Below the pieces are notes generated by a model. The model was given only the letters and a program-made list of their open reading frames with translations. It made no database searches and was not told the origin of the DNA. From Kutzneria buriramensis (GTDB lineage: Bacteria > Actinomycetota > Actinomycetes > Mycobacteriales > Pseudonocardiaceae), in assembly GCF_003387475.1 (NCBI RefSeq), contig NZ_QUNO01000015.1:186001-250000 (forward strand): 64,000 nt of DNA. The letters are read 5' to 3'. The position numbers and the translations under genes are program-made. This document shows positions 33,442 through 43,721 of the stretch, one piece after another (position 1 is the stretch's first letter; the number at the start of each line of letters is the position of its first letter).

Positions 33442-34251
33442 ATGACCGTCGTCACCTTGCTGCACCCCGGCGCGATGGGCGCCGCCGTCGGCCGGCAGGC
33501 CGTGTCCGCCGGGGCCACCGTGCTCTGGGTCGGCGCCGGCCGCAGCGCGGCGACCCGCCGCCGGGCCGCCGAAGCCGGCCTGGTCGAGCGCCCGGATCTT
33601 GCCTCCGCCCTGGCCGAATCCTCGGTCGTGCTGTCCATCTGCCCGCCCGCGTTCGCCGAGGACGTTGCACATGAGGTAGCCGGCTTTGACGGCGTCTACG
33701 TCGAGGCCAACGCCATCGCCCCCGAGCGCTCGCAACGGATCGCGGCTTCGCTGCCGGGCGCCCGCGTCGTCGACGGCGGCATCATCGGCGGCCCGCCGTC
33801 CCAGCCCGGCACCACCCGCCTGTGCCTCTCCGGCGACGCCACCGGCGTGCCCGAGCTGTTCGCCGGCACCGCCCTCGACGTCGTCGTCCTCCCCGGTGAC
33901 GTCGGCGTCGCCTCCGCGTTGAAGATCGCCTACGCCACGTACCAGAAGACCACCTGGGCCCTCGCCGCCGTGTCGCACGCCCTCGCCGCCGCCCACGGCG
34001 TCGGCGACGTGCTCCTGGAGGAGGCCGGCCGCCTCCACGCCCGCCCGCTGTTGCAGGTCGAGTCCTACCCGTCCATGGCCGCCCGGGGCTGGCGCTGGGC
34101 CCCCGAGATGCTCGAAGCCGCCGCCACCCTCCGCGCCGCCGGCCTACCCGCGGACCTCGCCGCCGGCTCCGCCGCCGTGATGGCCCACTGGGACCCCGCC
34201 AAGGACCTCGACCTGCCCGTCGCCGAGGTGCTCAAGCTCCTGGGTCAGTGA
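33442..34251 (+). CDS. NAD(P)-binding 6PGDH-like dehydrogenase (DUF1932 type)
   Basis: 269 residues from the ATG at 33442 (MTVVTLLHPGAMGAAVGRQA). The Rossmann motif HPGAMGAAVG and a helical C-terminal half containing KIAYATYQKTTWALAAVSHA follow the beta-hydroxyacid dehydrogenase pattern, with the conserved Lys in the latter segment. It is 10 bases behind hsaF, so probably transcribed with it, but the substrate is unknown and no such enzyme is needed in the known ring A pathway. It overlaps the next gene by 4 bases. Confidence 0.7.
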   Translation: MTVVTLLHPGAMGAAVGRQAVSAGATVLWVGAGRSAATRRRAAEAGLVERPDLASALAESSVVLSICPPAFAEDVAHEVAGFDGVYVEANAIAPERSQRIAASLPGARVVDGGIIGGPPSQPGTTRLCLSGDATGVPELFAGTALDVVVLPGDVGVASALKIAYATYQKTTWALAAVSHALAAAHGVGDVLLEEAGRLHARPLLQVESYPSMAARGWRWAPEMLEAAATLRAAGLPADLAAGSAAVMAHWDPAKDLDLPVAEVLKLLGQ

Positions 34252-34922
34252 TCCCGGCGCCACAAAATCGCGGTGGCGGCGAGCTGCGACCCCATACCAT
34301 CCACGTCGTGGAACTTCTTGCCTCGGGCCGCGAGGCCGATGTCTTCGACATCGGCGACAACCGGGTGCTGCGGCGCAGCCGCGACGACCGGGGCGTCGAA
34401 CGGGAGGCGGAGGTGATGATTCGCCTGGCGGCGCAGGGCTTTCCGGTGCCGGCGGTGCACCATGCCGCCGGCCGTGACCTGGTCATGGAGCGCGTCGAGG
34501 GCCCGAGCATGCTCACCGCCCTGCTCACCGAAGACCTCGACGTCACCACCGCCGCCGAGATCATGACCACGCTGCACACACGCTTGCGCCAGGCCGACAT
34601 CCTTCACCTGGACCTACACCCCGACAACGTCATCCTCAGCCCGAACGGCCCGGTCCTCATCGACTGGAGCAACTGCACCGAGGGGCCGCCCGGCCTGGAC
34701 CCGGCGATCTCGGCGCTGATCCTCGCCCAGGTGTCGGTCGGCGGCACGGACCTGGCCGACCTCGCACACGACCTGCTGCGAGTCTTCGCGCCCAGGCTGG
34801 ACATCACCACCGAGTTGCCGGCGGCGGTCAGACTCCGCGAGACGAACCCCTCGATGTCGGCGCAGGAGCTGGCGGATCTCGGCAAGGCGGCGGATCTGGT
34901 GCGCCGGCTCAGCGGTCGGTAG
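34248..34922 (+). CDS. Aminoglycoside-phosphotransferase/kinase-fold protein
   Basis: 224 residues from a GTG overlapping the previous stop by 4 bases; a later GTG at 34308 (VELLASGREADVFDIGDNRV) would remove a poorly conserved N-tail and is plausible. It has the small-molecule kinase fold: EREAEVMIRLAAQGFPVPAV, catalytic loop HLDLHPDN and metal-binding VLIDWSN. The substrate is unknown. The resemblance is to choline or aminoglycoside kinases rather than to protein kinases. Its 3' end converges on and overlaps the TetR gene by 14 bases. Confidence 0.7.
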   Translation: MIPAPQNRGGGELRPHTIHVVELLASGREADVFDIGDNRVLRRSRDDRGVEREAEVMIRLAAQGFPVPAVHHAAGRDLVMERVEGPSMLTALLTEDLDVTTAAEIMTTLHTRLRQADILHLDLHPDNVILSPNGPVLIDWSNCTEGPPGLDPAISALILAQVSVGGTDLADLAHDLLRVFAPRLDITTELPAAVRLRETNPSMSAQELADLGKAADLVRRLSGR

Positions 34923-35490
34923 TCGCACCGGCCAGCACCGTACGGACCATCCGCCGCACGGCATCCTCCGACGGCGGCCCGGACTCGCGGTCGGCGAAGA
35001 TCAGGTGCCCGGCGCCGATCAACGTCGGGGCCACGGTGTCGATGTCGGCGTCGGCGGCGAGCCGGCCGAGCTCGCGCTCGTCCCGCAAATACTGCCGGAG
35101 CAGCGCGCCGGCCTCGGAGGCGAGGGGAACACCCGGCCCGCGCACCGCCCGCAGCCGCCGCCGCAGGTCGTCACGGAAGGTGATCAGCGCGACGATCGAC
35201 ACGGCGACGGACGTGAACACCGCGCTCAGGAACTCGGTCAGGTTGTCGACGATCTCGCCGACACCGGGCTCCGGGCCGAGCGACGGCAGCCGCGCGATGC
35301 GGTCCAGCACGAGCTCGGTGAGAAACCCGTCGAAGTCGGGGAAGTGCCGGTGCAGCACCCCCTTCGCGACCCCGGCCTCGGTGGTCACGGCGCGGCTGGT
35401 CAGCGCGTGCGGCCCCTCGCGCAGCAGCACGCGCTCGGCGGCGTCGAACAGCTGCGCGCGAGCGTCCTGGATATGCACGCCGGTAGGCAC
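34909..35490 (-). CDS. TetR family regulator
   Basis: 193 residues from GTG 35490 (VPTGVHIQDARAQLFDAAER); an in-frame TTG at 35508 would add six residues. The HTH is LTSRAVTTEAGVAKGVLHRH followed by FPDFDGFLTELV. It is divergent from a methyltransferase gene, with two tandem copies of a palindrome between, the first lying at its own promoter. It probably represses both genes; the ligand is unknown. It does not resemble KstR or KstR2. Confidence 0.8.
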   Translation of the reverse strand: MPTGVHIQDARAQLFDAAERVLLREGPHALTSRAVTTEAGVAKGVLHRHFPDFDGFLTELVLDRIARLPSLGPEPGVGEIVDNLTEFLSAVFTSVAVSIVALITFRDDLRRRLRAVRGPGVPLASEAGALLRQYLRDERELGRLAADADIDTVAPTLIGAGHLIFADRESGPPSEDAVRRMVRTVLAGATTDR

Positions 35491-35507
35491 GCACGGAACC
35501 CTATCCA

Positions 35508-35546
35508 AGTGGGCGAGTGCCCATTAGAGTGGGCGCATGCCCATTA
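35508..35546. promoter_or_regulatory. Tandem TetR operators overlapping a leaderless start
   Basis: Two 19-bp units, AGTGGGCGAGTGCCCATTA and AGTGGGCGCATGCCCATTA, repeat with a 20-bp period; each has a TGGGC...GCCCA dyad. A -10-like TAGAGT (35525-35530) lies between the dyads, and the second unit contains the methyltransferase ATG. Bound repressor would cover promoter and start codon. Confidence 0.65.
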
Positions 35547-36298
35547 CGCCACGTTCGGTCGCGGAGTCGTTCGGCGTCGACCCGGTCCGCTACGACCGCA
35601 ACCGCCCGCCCTACCCCGACGACCTGATCGCGCGGATCGCCCAGGGCAGCCCCGGCCCGAGGCTGCTGAACGTCGGTGCCGGCACGGGCATCGAGGCCCG
35701 GCAGTTCCAGGCCCTCGGCTGCACGGTCCTGGGCGTCGAGCCGGACGCCAGGATGGCCGAGTTCGCCCGCACCTCCGGCGTCGAGACGGAGGTCTCCAGG
35801 TTCGAGGACTGGAAACCGTGCGGCCGCCGCTTCGACGGGGTGGTCTCGGGCACCGCCTGGCACTGGGTGGATGCCGTCGCAGGCGCGCGGAAGGCCGCCG
35901 AGGTGCTCGAACCCGGTGGCCGGCTGGCGACGTTCTGGCACGTGTTCGACCTGCCGAAGCCGATCGCGCAGGCCTTCGCGACCGTCTACAAGCGAGCCGT
36001 CCCCGACGCGCCGTTCGACTTCGACACCGGCAAGACGATGCTGGAGCTCTACCAGCGGCAGTTCGACCTGACCGCGGACGCCATGCGACAGGCCGGCTTC
36101 GACGAGCCGGAGCAGTGGCGCTACGACTGGGAGTGCCACTACACCCGGGACGAATGGCTGGAGTTGTTGTCCACGCACGGCGGCATGACGGCGCTGTCCG
36201 ACGACAGGCGCGCGGAGGTGCTGGCCGGCGTGGCGCCCGCGCTCGGCGACGGATTCACCCTGCCCTACGTGACGGTGGCGGTGACGGCCAAGCGCTAG
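35537..36298 (+). CDS. Class I SAM-dependent methyltransferase
   Basis: 253 residues (MPITPRSVAESFGVDPVRYD). Motif I is LLNVGAGTGIEARQFQALG, then VLGVEPDARMAEFA, FDGVVSGTAWHWVD and LEPGGRLATFWHVF; the HWVD segment is typical of small-molecule methyltransferases of this subgroup. No ribosome site is present and the ATG lies 6 bases from TAGAGT, so translation is probably leaderless. It is divergent from a TetR gene with shared operators, suggesting a resistance or detoxification role, which is inference. Confidence 0.8.
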   Translation: MPITPRSVAESFGVDPVRYDRNRPPYPDDLIARIAQGSPGPRLLNVGAGTGIEARQFQALGCTVLGVEPDARMAEFARTSGVETEVSRFEDWKPCGRRFDGVVSGTAWHWVDAVAGARKAAEVLEPGGRLATFWHVFDLPKPIAQAFATVYKRAVPDAPFDFDTGKTMLELYQRQFDLTADAMRQAGFDEPEQWRYDWECHYTRDEWLELLSTHGGMTALSDDRRAEVLAGVAPALGDGFTLPYVTVAVTAKR

Positions 36299-36307
36299 CG
36301 TGGCCGC

Positions 36308-36895
36308 ATGTCGACGGAAGTGCGGCCCGCGGACGCGAGCCGGTTCGAGGACGTGGCCGCGGTGCTGAACCCGGGCGGCAACGACCGTGCCTGCTGGTGC
36401 CTGTCCTACCGGCTCGCCGCCCGCGACAACGGCGCGTTGCTGGGCGAGCGCCGGGCGGACTGGGTGCGCGACCTCTGCGGCCACCAGCCGGCGCCGGGTG
36501 TGCTGGCGTACGTGGATGGCCAGGTGGCCGGCTGGTGCGGGGTGTCCCCGCGGGACCGGTACGCCCGGTTGGTGCGCTCGCGCACGATTCGGCAGCTGGA
36601 CGACCGACCGGTGTGGAGCGTCGTCTGCTTCGTGGTCCGCCCGGGATACCGCCGCCGCGGCGTCACGCACGCCCTGCTCCGGGGCGCCGTCGAGTACGCG
36701 CGGGAGCAGGGCGCGCCGGCGATCGAGGGCTACCCGGTGGACCCCGGCGGCGAGCGGATCCAGCAGGCCGCGGCCTACGTCGGCACGACCTCGGTGTTCG
36801 AGGCGGCCGGCTTCCGCCGGGTCGAGCGCACGCAGGCGGTCTCGGACCGCCGGCCGCGCTGGCTGATGCGGCTGGACCTGAACGGCCCCGGCTAG
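36308..36895 (+). CDS. GNAT family N-acetyltransferase
   Basis: 195 residues (MSTEVRPADASRFEDVAAVL). The acetyl-CoA loop is VRPGYRRRGVTHALLRGAVE, preceded by a VVCFVV beta strand; ACWCLSY near the N-terminus carries paired Cys typical of a particular actinobacterial GNAT subgroup. The acceptor is unknown. A TAGCGT hexamer 6 bases before the ATG could give its own leaderless transcript. Confidence 0.78.
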   Translation: MSTEVRPADASRFEDVAAVLNPGGNDRACWCLSYRLAARDNGALLGERRADWVRDLCGHQPAPGVLAYVDGQVAGWCGVSPRDRYARLVRSRTIRQLDDRPVWSVVCFVVRPGYRRRGVTHALLRGAVEYAREQGAPAIEGYPVDPGGERIQQAAAYVGTTSVFEAAGFRRVERTQAVSDRRPRWLMRLDLNGPG

Positions 36896-36898
36896 AAT
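36893..36898 (+). promoter_or_regulatory. -10 hexamer TAGAAT of the LLM gene
   Basis: A TAGAAT hexamer overlaps the stop codon of the GNAT gene and ends 6 bases before the GTG of the LLM gene, which has no ribosome site. This is the spacing of a leaderless promoter. Confidence 0.5.
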
Positions 36899-36904
36899 CA
36901 CCGC

Positions 36905-37804
36905 GTGCGGGTCGGTGTGTTCCTGCCGACCGTGGGTCGGGGCGGCAGTCCGGGCGATGTCGTCGCATATGCACGACACGCGGAGGAGCACGGCCTGGAC
37001 GCGGTGTGGGCCGGCGATCAGATCGTGGTCGGCTCCGGCACCCCCATGCTGGACGCGATGATCGTGCTGACCACGGCCGCGGCGGTGACGACGAAGCTCC
37101 GCGTGGGCTTCGGCGTGCTGATCCTGCCGCTACGGCCGGTGGCGGCGGTGGCGAAGCAGGTCACGGCCCTCCAACAGCTCTCCGGCAACCGCGTGCTGCT
37201 GGGCGTGGGCTCGGGCGGCACCCCGCACGGCGTCTCCTCCTGGCAGGCGGTGGGCGTGCCGCAGGGCGACCGGGGCCGGTTGACGGACGCGGCGCTGGCG
37301 GTGCTGCCGGGCCTGGTCACGGGCAAGCCGACGAAGCTGACGCACCTGCCGGGCACGCCGACGATCACGCTGGCGCCGGGATCGCCGATGCCGCCGGTGA
37401 TCGTGGGCGGCGCGGGCCGGGTGGCGATCCGGCGCACCCTCGAGTACGGCGACGCGTGGTTCCCGTCGATGGTGACGCCGACGTCGGTGGCGGCGGTGCG
37501 CACGATCCTGCACGAGGGAGCGGAGCAGCGCGGCCGCAAGGCCCCCGGCATCACCACCGGCGTGGTGGCCTCGCTCGGCGACGGCGCGCCGAGCCGCCAG
37601 GCGCTGGTTTCCAGCCTGGCCAACGGGTTCAAGATGCCGCTGGAGCAGGCGGAGTCGATCCCGATCACGGGGGTGGGACGGGAGGCGGCGGACCGGATGG
37701 CGGGCCATTTCGCGGCCGGCGCGGAGGAACTGGTGGTGAGCTTCGCCGGCGGCGACTGGTTCAAGCAGGTGGAGTTGCTGGCGGAGGCCAGGCGACACAG
37801 CTGA
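36905..37804 (+). CDS. LLM-class F420-dependent oxidoreductase
   Basis: 299 residues from a GTG (MRVGVFLPTVGRGGSPGDVV). The luciferase-like TIM barrel shows YARHAEEHGLDAVWAGDQIV, TTKLRVGFGVLILPLRPVAA, QLSGNRVLLGVGSGGTPHGV and PPVIVGGAGRVAIRRTLEYG. F420 use is inferred from family and host type, not proved by a residue. The substrate is unknown. It converges on kshB with only 3 bases between the stops, so the two transcripts must overlap. Confidence 0.82.
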   Translation: MRVGVFLPTVGRGGSPGDVVAYARHAEEHGLDAVWAGDQIVVGSGTPMLDAMIVLTTAAAVTTKLRVGFGVLILPLRPVAAVAKQVTALQQLSGNRVLLGVGSGGTPHGVSSWQAVGVPQGDRGRLTDAALAVLPGLVTGKPTKLTHLPGTPTITLAPGSPMPPVIVGGAGRVAIRRTLEYGDAWFPSMVTPTSVAAVRTILHEGAEQRGRKAPGITTGVVASLGDGAPSRQALVSSLANGFKMPLEQAESIPITGVGREAADRMAGHFAAGAEELVVSFAGGDWFKQVELLAEARRHS

Positions 37805-37807
37805 AGG

Positions 37808-38752
37808 TCAGTCCTCGTACGTGATCTCCACCTCGTCGGTCACGGGAAGCGCCTGGCAGGCCAGGGCGTACCCGTCGGCGAGGTCGTCGGAGTCCAGGAC
37901 CTCGTTGTGCAGCAGCCGAACCTCGCCGCGCACCACCCGGCACGCGCAGGCGCTGCACTGACCCTGTCGGCACGAGTACGGCGCGTCCAAGCCGCTCTCC
38001 AGCAACACGTCGAGCAGCCGCCGATGCGACGGCCACGCCAAACGCTTGCGCTCGCCGTCCAGGGAAACCTCCACGGTGGAGGAATCGCCGGTGTCCTCGA
38101 CAACCTCCTGTACGACGTCGAAACGCTCGACCCGCGCCGTCGGCAGCACCCCCAGCACGGCGTCCATGAACGGCCCGGGCCCGCACACCAGCGCCTCCCG
38201 CCGCGCGAACGGCGCAACCCAGGCCGCCAGCTGCGCCGCCGACGGAATGCCTTGCAGGCACTCCAGCCAATGCGTCACCTGCAACCGCTCCGGATGCTCG
38301 GCGGCCAACCGCCGCAGCTCGGCGGCGAAGATCACCGAGGCCGGATCGCGGTTGGCGTAGAACAGGACCACCCGCCCCGAGCCGCGGCACAGCACCGACT
38401 TGATGACGGACATCACCGGCGTGATCCCGCTGCCACCGGCGAACAGCACCAGGTCGTGGTCCAGAGAGGACGGTGTGAACATGCCGGCCGGCGGCCGGGC
38501 CTCCAGCACGGTCCCGGCGACCACCGACGAACAGATCCACCCGGAGCACTCACCGCCCGGCATCCGCTTCACGGTCACGGTGGGTTTCTCGCCGGTGTAA
38601 GGGGAACTGGACAGCGAGTAGCACCGCTCCAGCCCGTTCGGCAGCCGGAACGTGACGAACTGTCCCGGCTCGTAGCGGAAATCGGCGTCCAGCACCAGCG
38701 ACACGGCGTCGGGAGTCTCCTCGATCACCTCCGCCACCCGGATCTCATTCAT
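37808..38752 (-). CDS. kshB: KshB: reductase of 3-ketosteroid 9-alpha-hydroxylase
   Basis: 314 residues from the ATG at 38752 (MNEIRVAEVIEETPDAVSLV). FAD site RCYSLSSSPYTGEKP, NAD site LVLFAGGSGITPVMSVIKSV, and a C-terminal plant-type 2Fe-2S domain with CRQGQCSACAC and a later Cys (YALACQ). It passes electrons from NADH to the Rieske oxygenase KshA. Its start overlaps the small Cys-rich gene by 8 bases, and that gene follows kshA by 3 bases, so KshA and KshB are made from one KstR-controlled message. Confidence 0.92.
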   Translation of the reverse strand: MNEIRVAEVIEETPDAVSLVLDADFRYEPGQFVTFRLPNGLERCYSLSSSPYTGEKPTVTVKRMPGGECSGWICSSVVAGTVLEARPPAGMFTPSSLDHDLVLFAGGSGITPVMSVIKSVLCRGSGRVVLFYANRDPASVIFAAELRRLAAEHPERLQVTHWLECLQGIPSAAQLAAWVAPFARREALVCGPGPFMDAVLGVLPTARVERFDVVQEVVEDTGDSSTVEVSLDGERKRLAWPSHRRLLDVLLESGLDAPYSCRQGQCSACACRVVRGEVRLLHNEVLDSDDLADGYALACQALPVTDEVEITYED

Positions 38753-38978
38753 CGGCGGGCACCTCGATCGTCCCGTCCCGCACGGCCCGCTCGATGCTGT
38801 CGCGCAGCGCCGAGCAGCCGGCCACCAGCGGCCCGAGCCGCGGGCAGGCGGAGGTGTCGCTCTGCCACTGCACACTGGTGTGCTGGGGGCTGTTCTTCTT
38901 GACCAGCACCGTGGTGCCGCAGCCGTCGCACACGTGCGGCCGCAGCCCCTCGGTCAGGTACCGGGCGGACTCGCGCAC
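38745..38978 (-). CDS. Small four-cysteine protein between kshA and kshB
   Basis: 77 residues from a GTG 3 bases after kshA; its stop overlaps the kshB start. It contains a CDGCGTTVLVKKNSPQHTSVQW segment (CxxC, like a rubredoxin or zinc-ribbon knuckle) and two further cysteines (SACPRL and AGCSAL), then an acidic C-terminus IERAVRDGTIEVPADE. Tight coupling on both sides and a clean reading frame indicate a real gene. It could bind metal or assist electron transfer or assembly of KshAB; none of this is shown. I do not know a characterised homologue. Confidence 0.75.
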   Translation of the reverse strand: MRESARYLTEGLRPHVCDGCGTTVLVKKNSPQHTSVQWQSDTSACPRLGPLVAGCSALRDSIERAVRDGTIEVPADE

Positions 38979-38981
38979 GGC

Positions 38982-40106
38982 TCAGCCGCCGCGCCGGGCC
39001 AGGTTCTCGGCGACCTCGGCGTGCCACACCTCGTTGGCCCGCGTGGTGTCCACCTCGAACTCGAACCGCCGCACCATGTCGTCCTGGACGTCCTCGACGT
39101 CCACGTAGAACTGCTCGTACCAGCGCCGCAGCTGGTACACCGGCCCGTCCTCCTCGCACAGCAGAGGATTGTCGATCCGCGCCTTGTTCTTCCAGATCTC
39201 CACGTCCTGGAGGAAGCCGACGCCGGTGTTCTTGGCGAACCTGGCGGCGATCTTGTTGGCCGTGGCGTCGTCGATGCCCGGGAACTTCTTCACGATCGCG
39301 CCCCACTGGAGCACGAACGAGTTGGGCGTGACCGGGTAGTGGCAGTTGATCAGCACCGTCTCCACCGTGGTGCCGCGCACGTCGTTCCACAGGTAGTCGA
39401 TCATGTACGACGGCCCGTAGTAGGAGGCCTCCGACCGCGTCGCCAGGTCGTCCGTGCCCGAGTAGGTCGAGCCGACGCTGACATCGGGCCGCGCCTTGGA
39501 GTTCAGGTACTGGCTGGCGGTGTGCCCGTCGAAGACGTTCTTGAAGTACGTGGGGAAGGCGAAGTGCACGTAGAAGAAGTGCGCCATGTCCACCACGTTG
39601 TCCACGATCTCGCGGCAGTTGGCGCCCTCGATCAGCACCGAGTCCCAGGTCCAGTCGCTCCACTCGTCCGAGAAGGCGCCCTCGATGCGGGGGATGGCCA
39701 GCTCGGGCGGCGGCGGGTTGCCCTGCGGGTCGTGCCAGACGAACAGCTGCTTGTTCTGCTGGCAGGTGGTCCAGGACCGGGTGCGGGCCCGCAGCGGCAC
39801 CCGCTTGGCGTACGGGATCGACTTGCAGCGCCCGTCGCCGCCCCACCGCCAGTCGTGGAACGGGCAGGCGACCTCGTCGCCCTTGACCGTGCCCTGGGTG
39901 AGGTCCCCACCCATGTGCCGGCAGTAGGCGTCGAGCACGCTGAGCTCGCCGTCGGAGCCCTGGAACACCACCAGCTTGGTGCCGAACGCCTGCACCGCGT
40001 GCGGCTTGCCGTCGGCGAACTGCTCGACGAGCCCCAGGCAGTGCCAGCCCCGTGCGAACCGGGACGGCGGCGCGCCGGCCTCGATCGTGCGGACGTCGGT
40101 ACCCAT
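38982..40106 (-). CDS. kshA: KshA: Rieske oxygenase, 3-ketosteroid 9-alpha-hydroxylase
   Basis: 374 residues from the ATG at 40106 behind GGAGG. The Rieske 2Fe-2S ligands are C62, H64, C81 and H84 (CRHMGGD and CPFHDW). The mononuclear iron site is in NVVDMAHFFYVHFAFPTYF. The enzyme hydroxylates C9 of 3-ketosteroids; combined with KstD this breaks ring B. It is first of a three-gene unit with kshB, behind KstR box 6, and divergent from hsaA, which acts on the product. Confidence 0.93.
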   Translation of the reverse strand: MGTDVRTIEAGAPPSRFARGWHCLGLVEQFADGKPHAVQAFGTKLVVFQGSDGELSVLDAYCRHMGGDLTQGTVKGDEVACPFHDWRWGGDGRCKSIPYAKRVPLRARTRSWTTCQQNKQLFVWHDPQGNPPPPELAIPRIEGAFSDEWSDWTWDSVLIEGANCREIVDNVVDMAHFFYVHFAFPTYFKNVFDGHTASQYLNSKARPDVSVGSTYSGTDDLATRSEASYYGPSYMIDYLWNDVRGTTVETVLINCHYPVTPNSFVLQWGAIVKKFPGIDDATANKIAARFAKNTGVGFLQDVEIWKNKARIDNPLLCEEDGPVYQLRRWYEQFYVDVEDVQDDMVRRFEFEVDTTRANEVWHAEVAENLARRGG

Positions 40107-40127
40107 CACACCTCCAGAGGCGACTAC

Positions 40128-40141
40128 TGGAACAGGTTATA
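40128..40141. promoter_or_regulatory. KstR box 6 (kshA promoter)
   Basis: TGGAACAGGTTATA is a full consensus match. Read leftward it contains the -10-like TATAAC; the kshA ATG with GGAGG follows about 30 bases later, so this transcript has a leader. Confidence 0.8.
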
Positions 40142-40184
40142 GTTTTGCGGCGGCGGATGGCTACCGCCAGCGGTCGACACAAAC

Positions 40185-40198
40185 GAGAACACGTTCTA
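40185..40198. promoter_or_regulatory. KstR box 7 (hsaADCB promoter)
   Basis: GAGAACACGTTCTA matches the consensus except G at the first base. It overlaps TAGTCT (40197-40202), a -10-like hexamer 7 bases before the hsaA ATG, again suggesting a leaderless, KstR-covered start. Confidence 0.8.
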
Positions 40199-40209
40199 GT
40201 CTAGGGCCC

Positions 40210-42203
<1,994 letters not shown>

Positions 42204-42214
42204 GCGAGGACTGA

Positions 42215-43117
<903 letters not shown>

Positions 43118-43645
43118 ATGGACCGCTTCCGGCACGTCCTCGGCCACTTCTGCACCGGTGTGACGGTTGTCACGACCGTCGCCGACGGCGTGCCGGTGGG
43201 CTTCGCCTGCCAGTCGTTCGCGGCGCTGTCGCTGGACCCGCCGCTGGTGCTGTTCTGCCCCGACCAGCGCTCCGGAACCTGGCCCGCCATCAGGGAATCC
43301 GGCCTGTTCTGCGTGAACGTGCTGGCCGAGGACCAGCGCGAGGTGTCGAAGCTGTTCGGCACGCGCGGCGCGGACCGGTTCAGCGGCACCGGCTGGCGGC
43401 CGTCGCCGGCCGGCTGTCCGGTGCTCGACGGCGTGCTGACCTGGATCGACTGCAAGGTCGAGGACGTGCACGACGCCGGCGACCACCACGTGGTCGTCGG
43501 CCGGGTGACCGAGCTCGGCGAGTGCCGGGACGGTCAGCCGCTGCTGTTCTACCGGGGCGCGTACGCGGCCACCGACACCCGCTATCCCGTGGACGGCGAA
43601 CTGGACAATCTTCTCACCTGGTCACGGAGCGCCGACTGGCTGTGA
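43118..43645 (+). CDS. hsaB: HsaB: flavin reductase component
   Basis: 175 residues of the HpaC/flavin-reductase-like FMN-binding family: HFCTGVTVVTTVADGVPVGF, CQSFAALSLDPPLVLFCPDQ, GLFCVNVLAEDQREVSKLFG and DHHVVVGRVTELG. It reduces flavin with NADH for HsaA. It starts immediately after the hsaC stop, so translation is coupled. No KstR box or steroid gene follows; the operon appears to end here. Confidence 0.92.
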   Translation: MDRFRHVLGHFCTGVTVVTTVADGVPVGFACQSFAALSLDPPLVLFCPDQRSGTWPAIRESGLFCVNVLAEDQREVSKLFGTRGADRFSGTGWRPSPAGCPVLDGVLTWIDCKVEDVHDAGDHHVVVGRVTELGECRDGQPLLFYRGAYAATDTRYPVDGELDNLLTWSRSADWL

Positions 43646-43676
43646 CGATTTATGTGGACGATTTTCCTCCGCTTCG

Positions 43677-43706
43677 GGTACGTTGGTTGTAGCAGGCAAC
43701 CGTACC
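43677..43706. promoter_or_regulatory. Imperfect inverted repeat upstream of the P450 gene
   Basis: GGTACG...GCAACCGTACC forms a stem with a small bulge between the hsaB stop and the P450 start (43722). It may be the hsaADCB terminator or an operator for the P450 gene; the sequence does not decide. Confidence 0.4.
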
Positions 43707-43721
43707 TGGGGAGTGGTCCAC

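Noticed and set aside
43683-43721. Thirteen extra codons upstream of the P450 start
   Set aside because: They begin at a TTG and read through the inverted repeat; the ATG at 43722 has a ribosome site and gives the normal P450 N-terminus.
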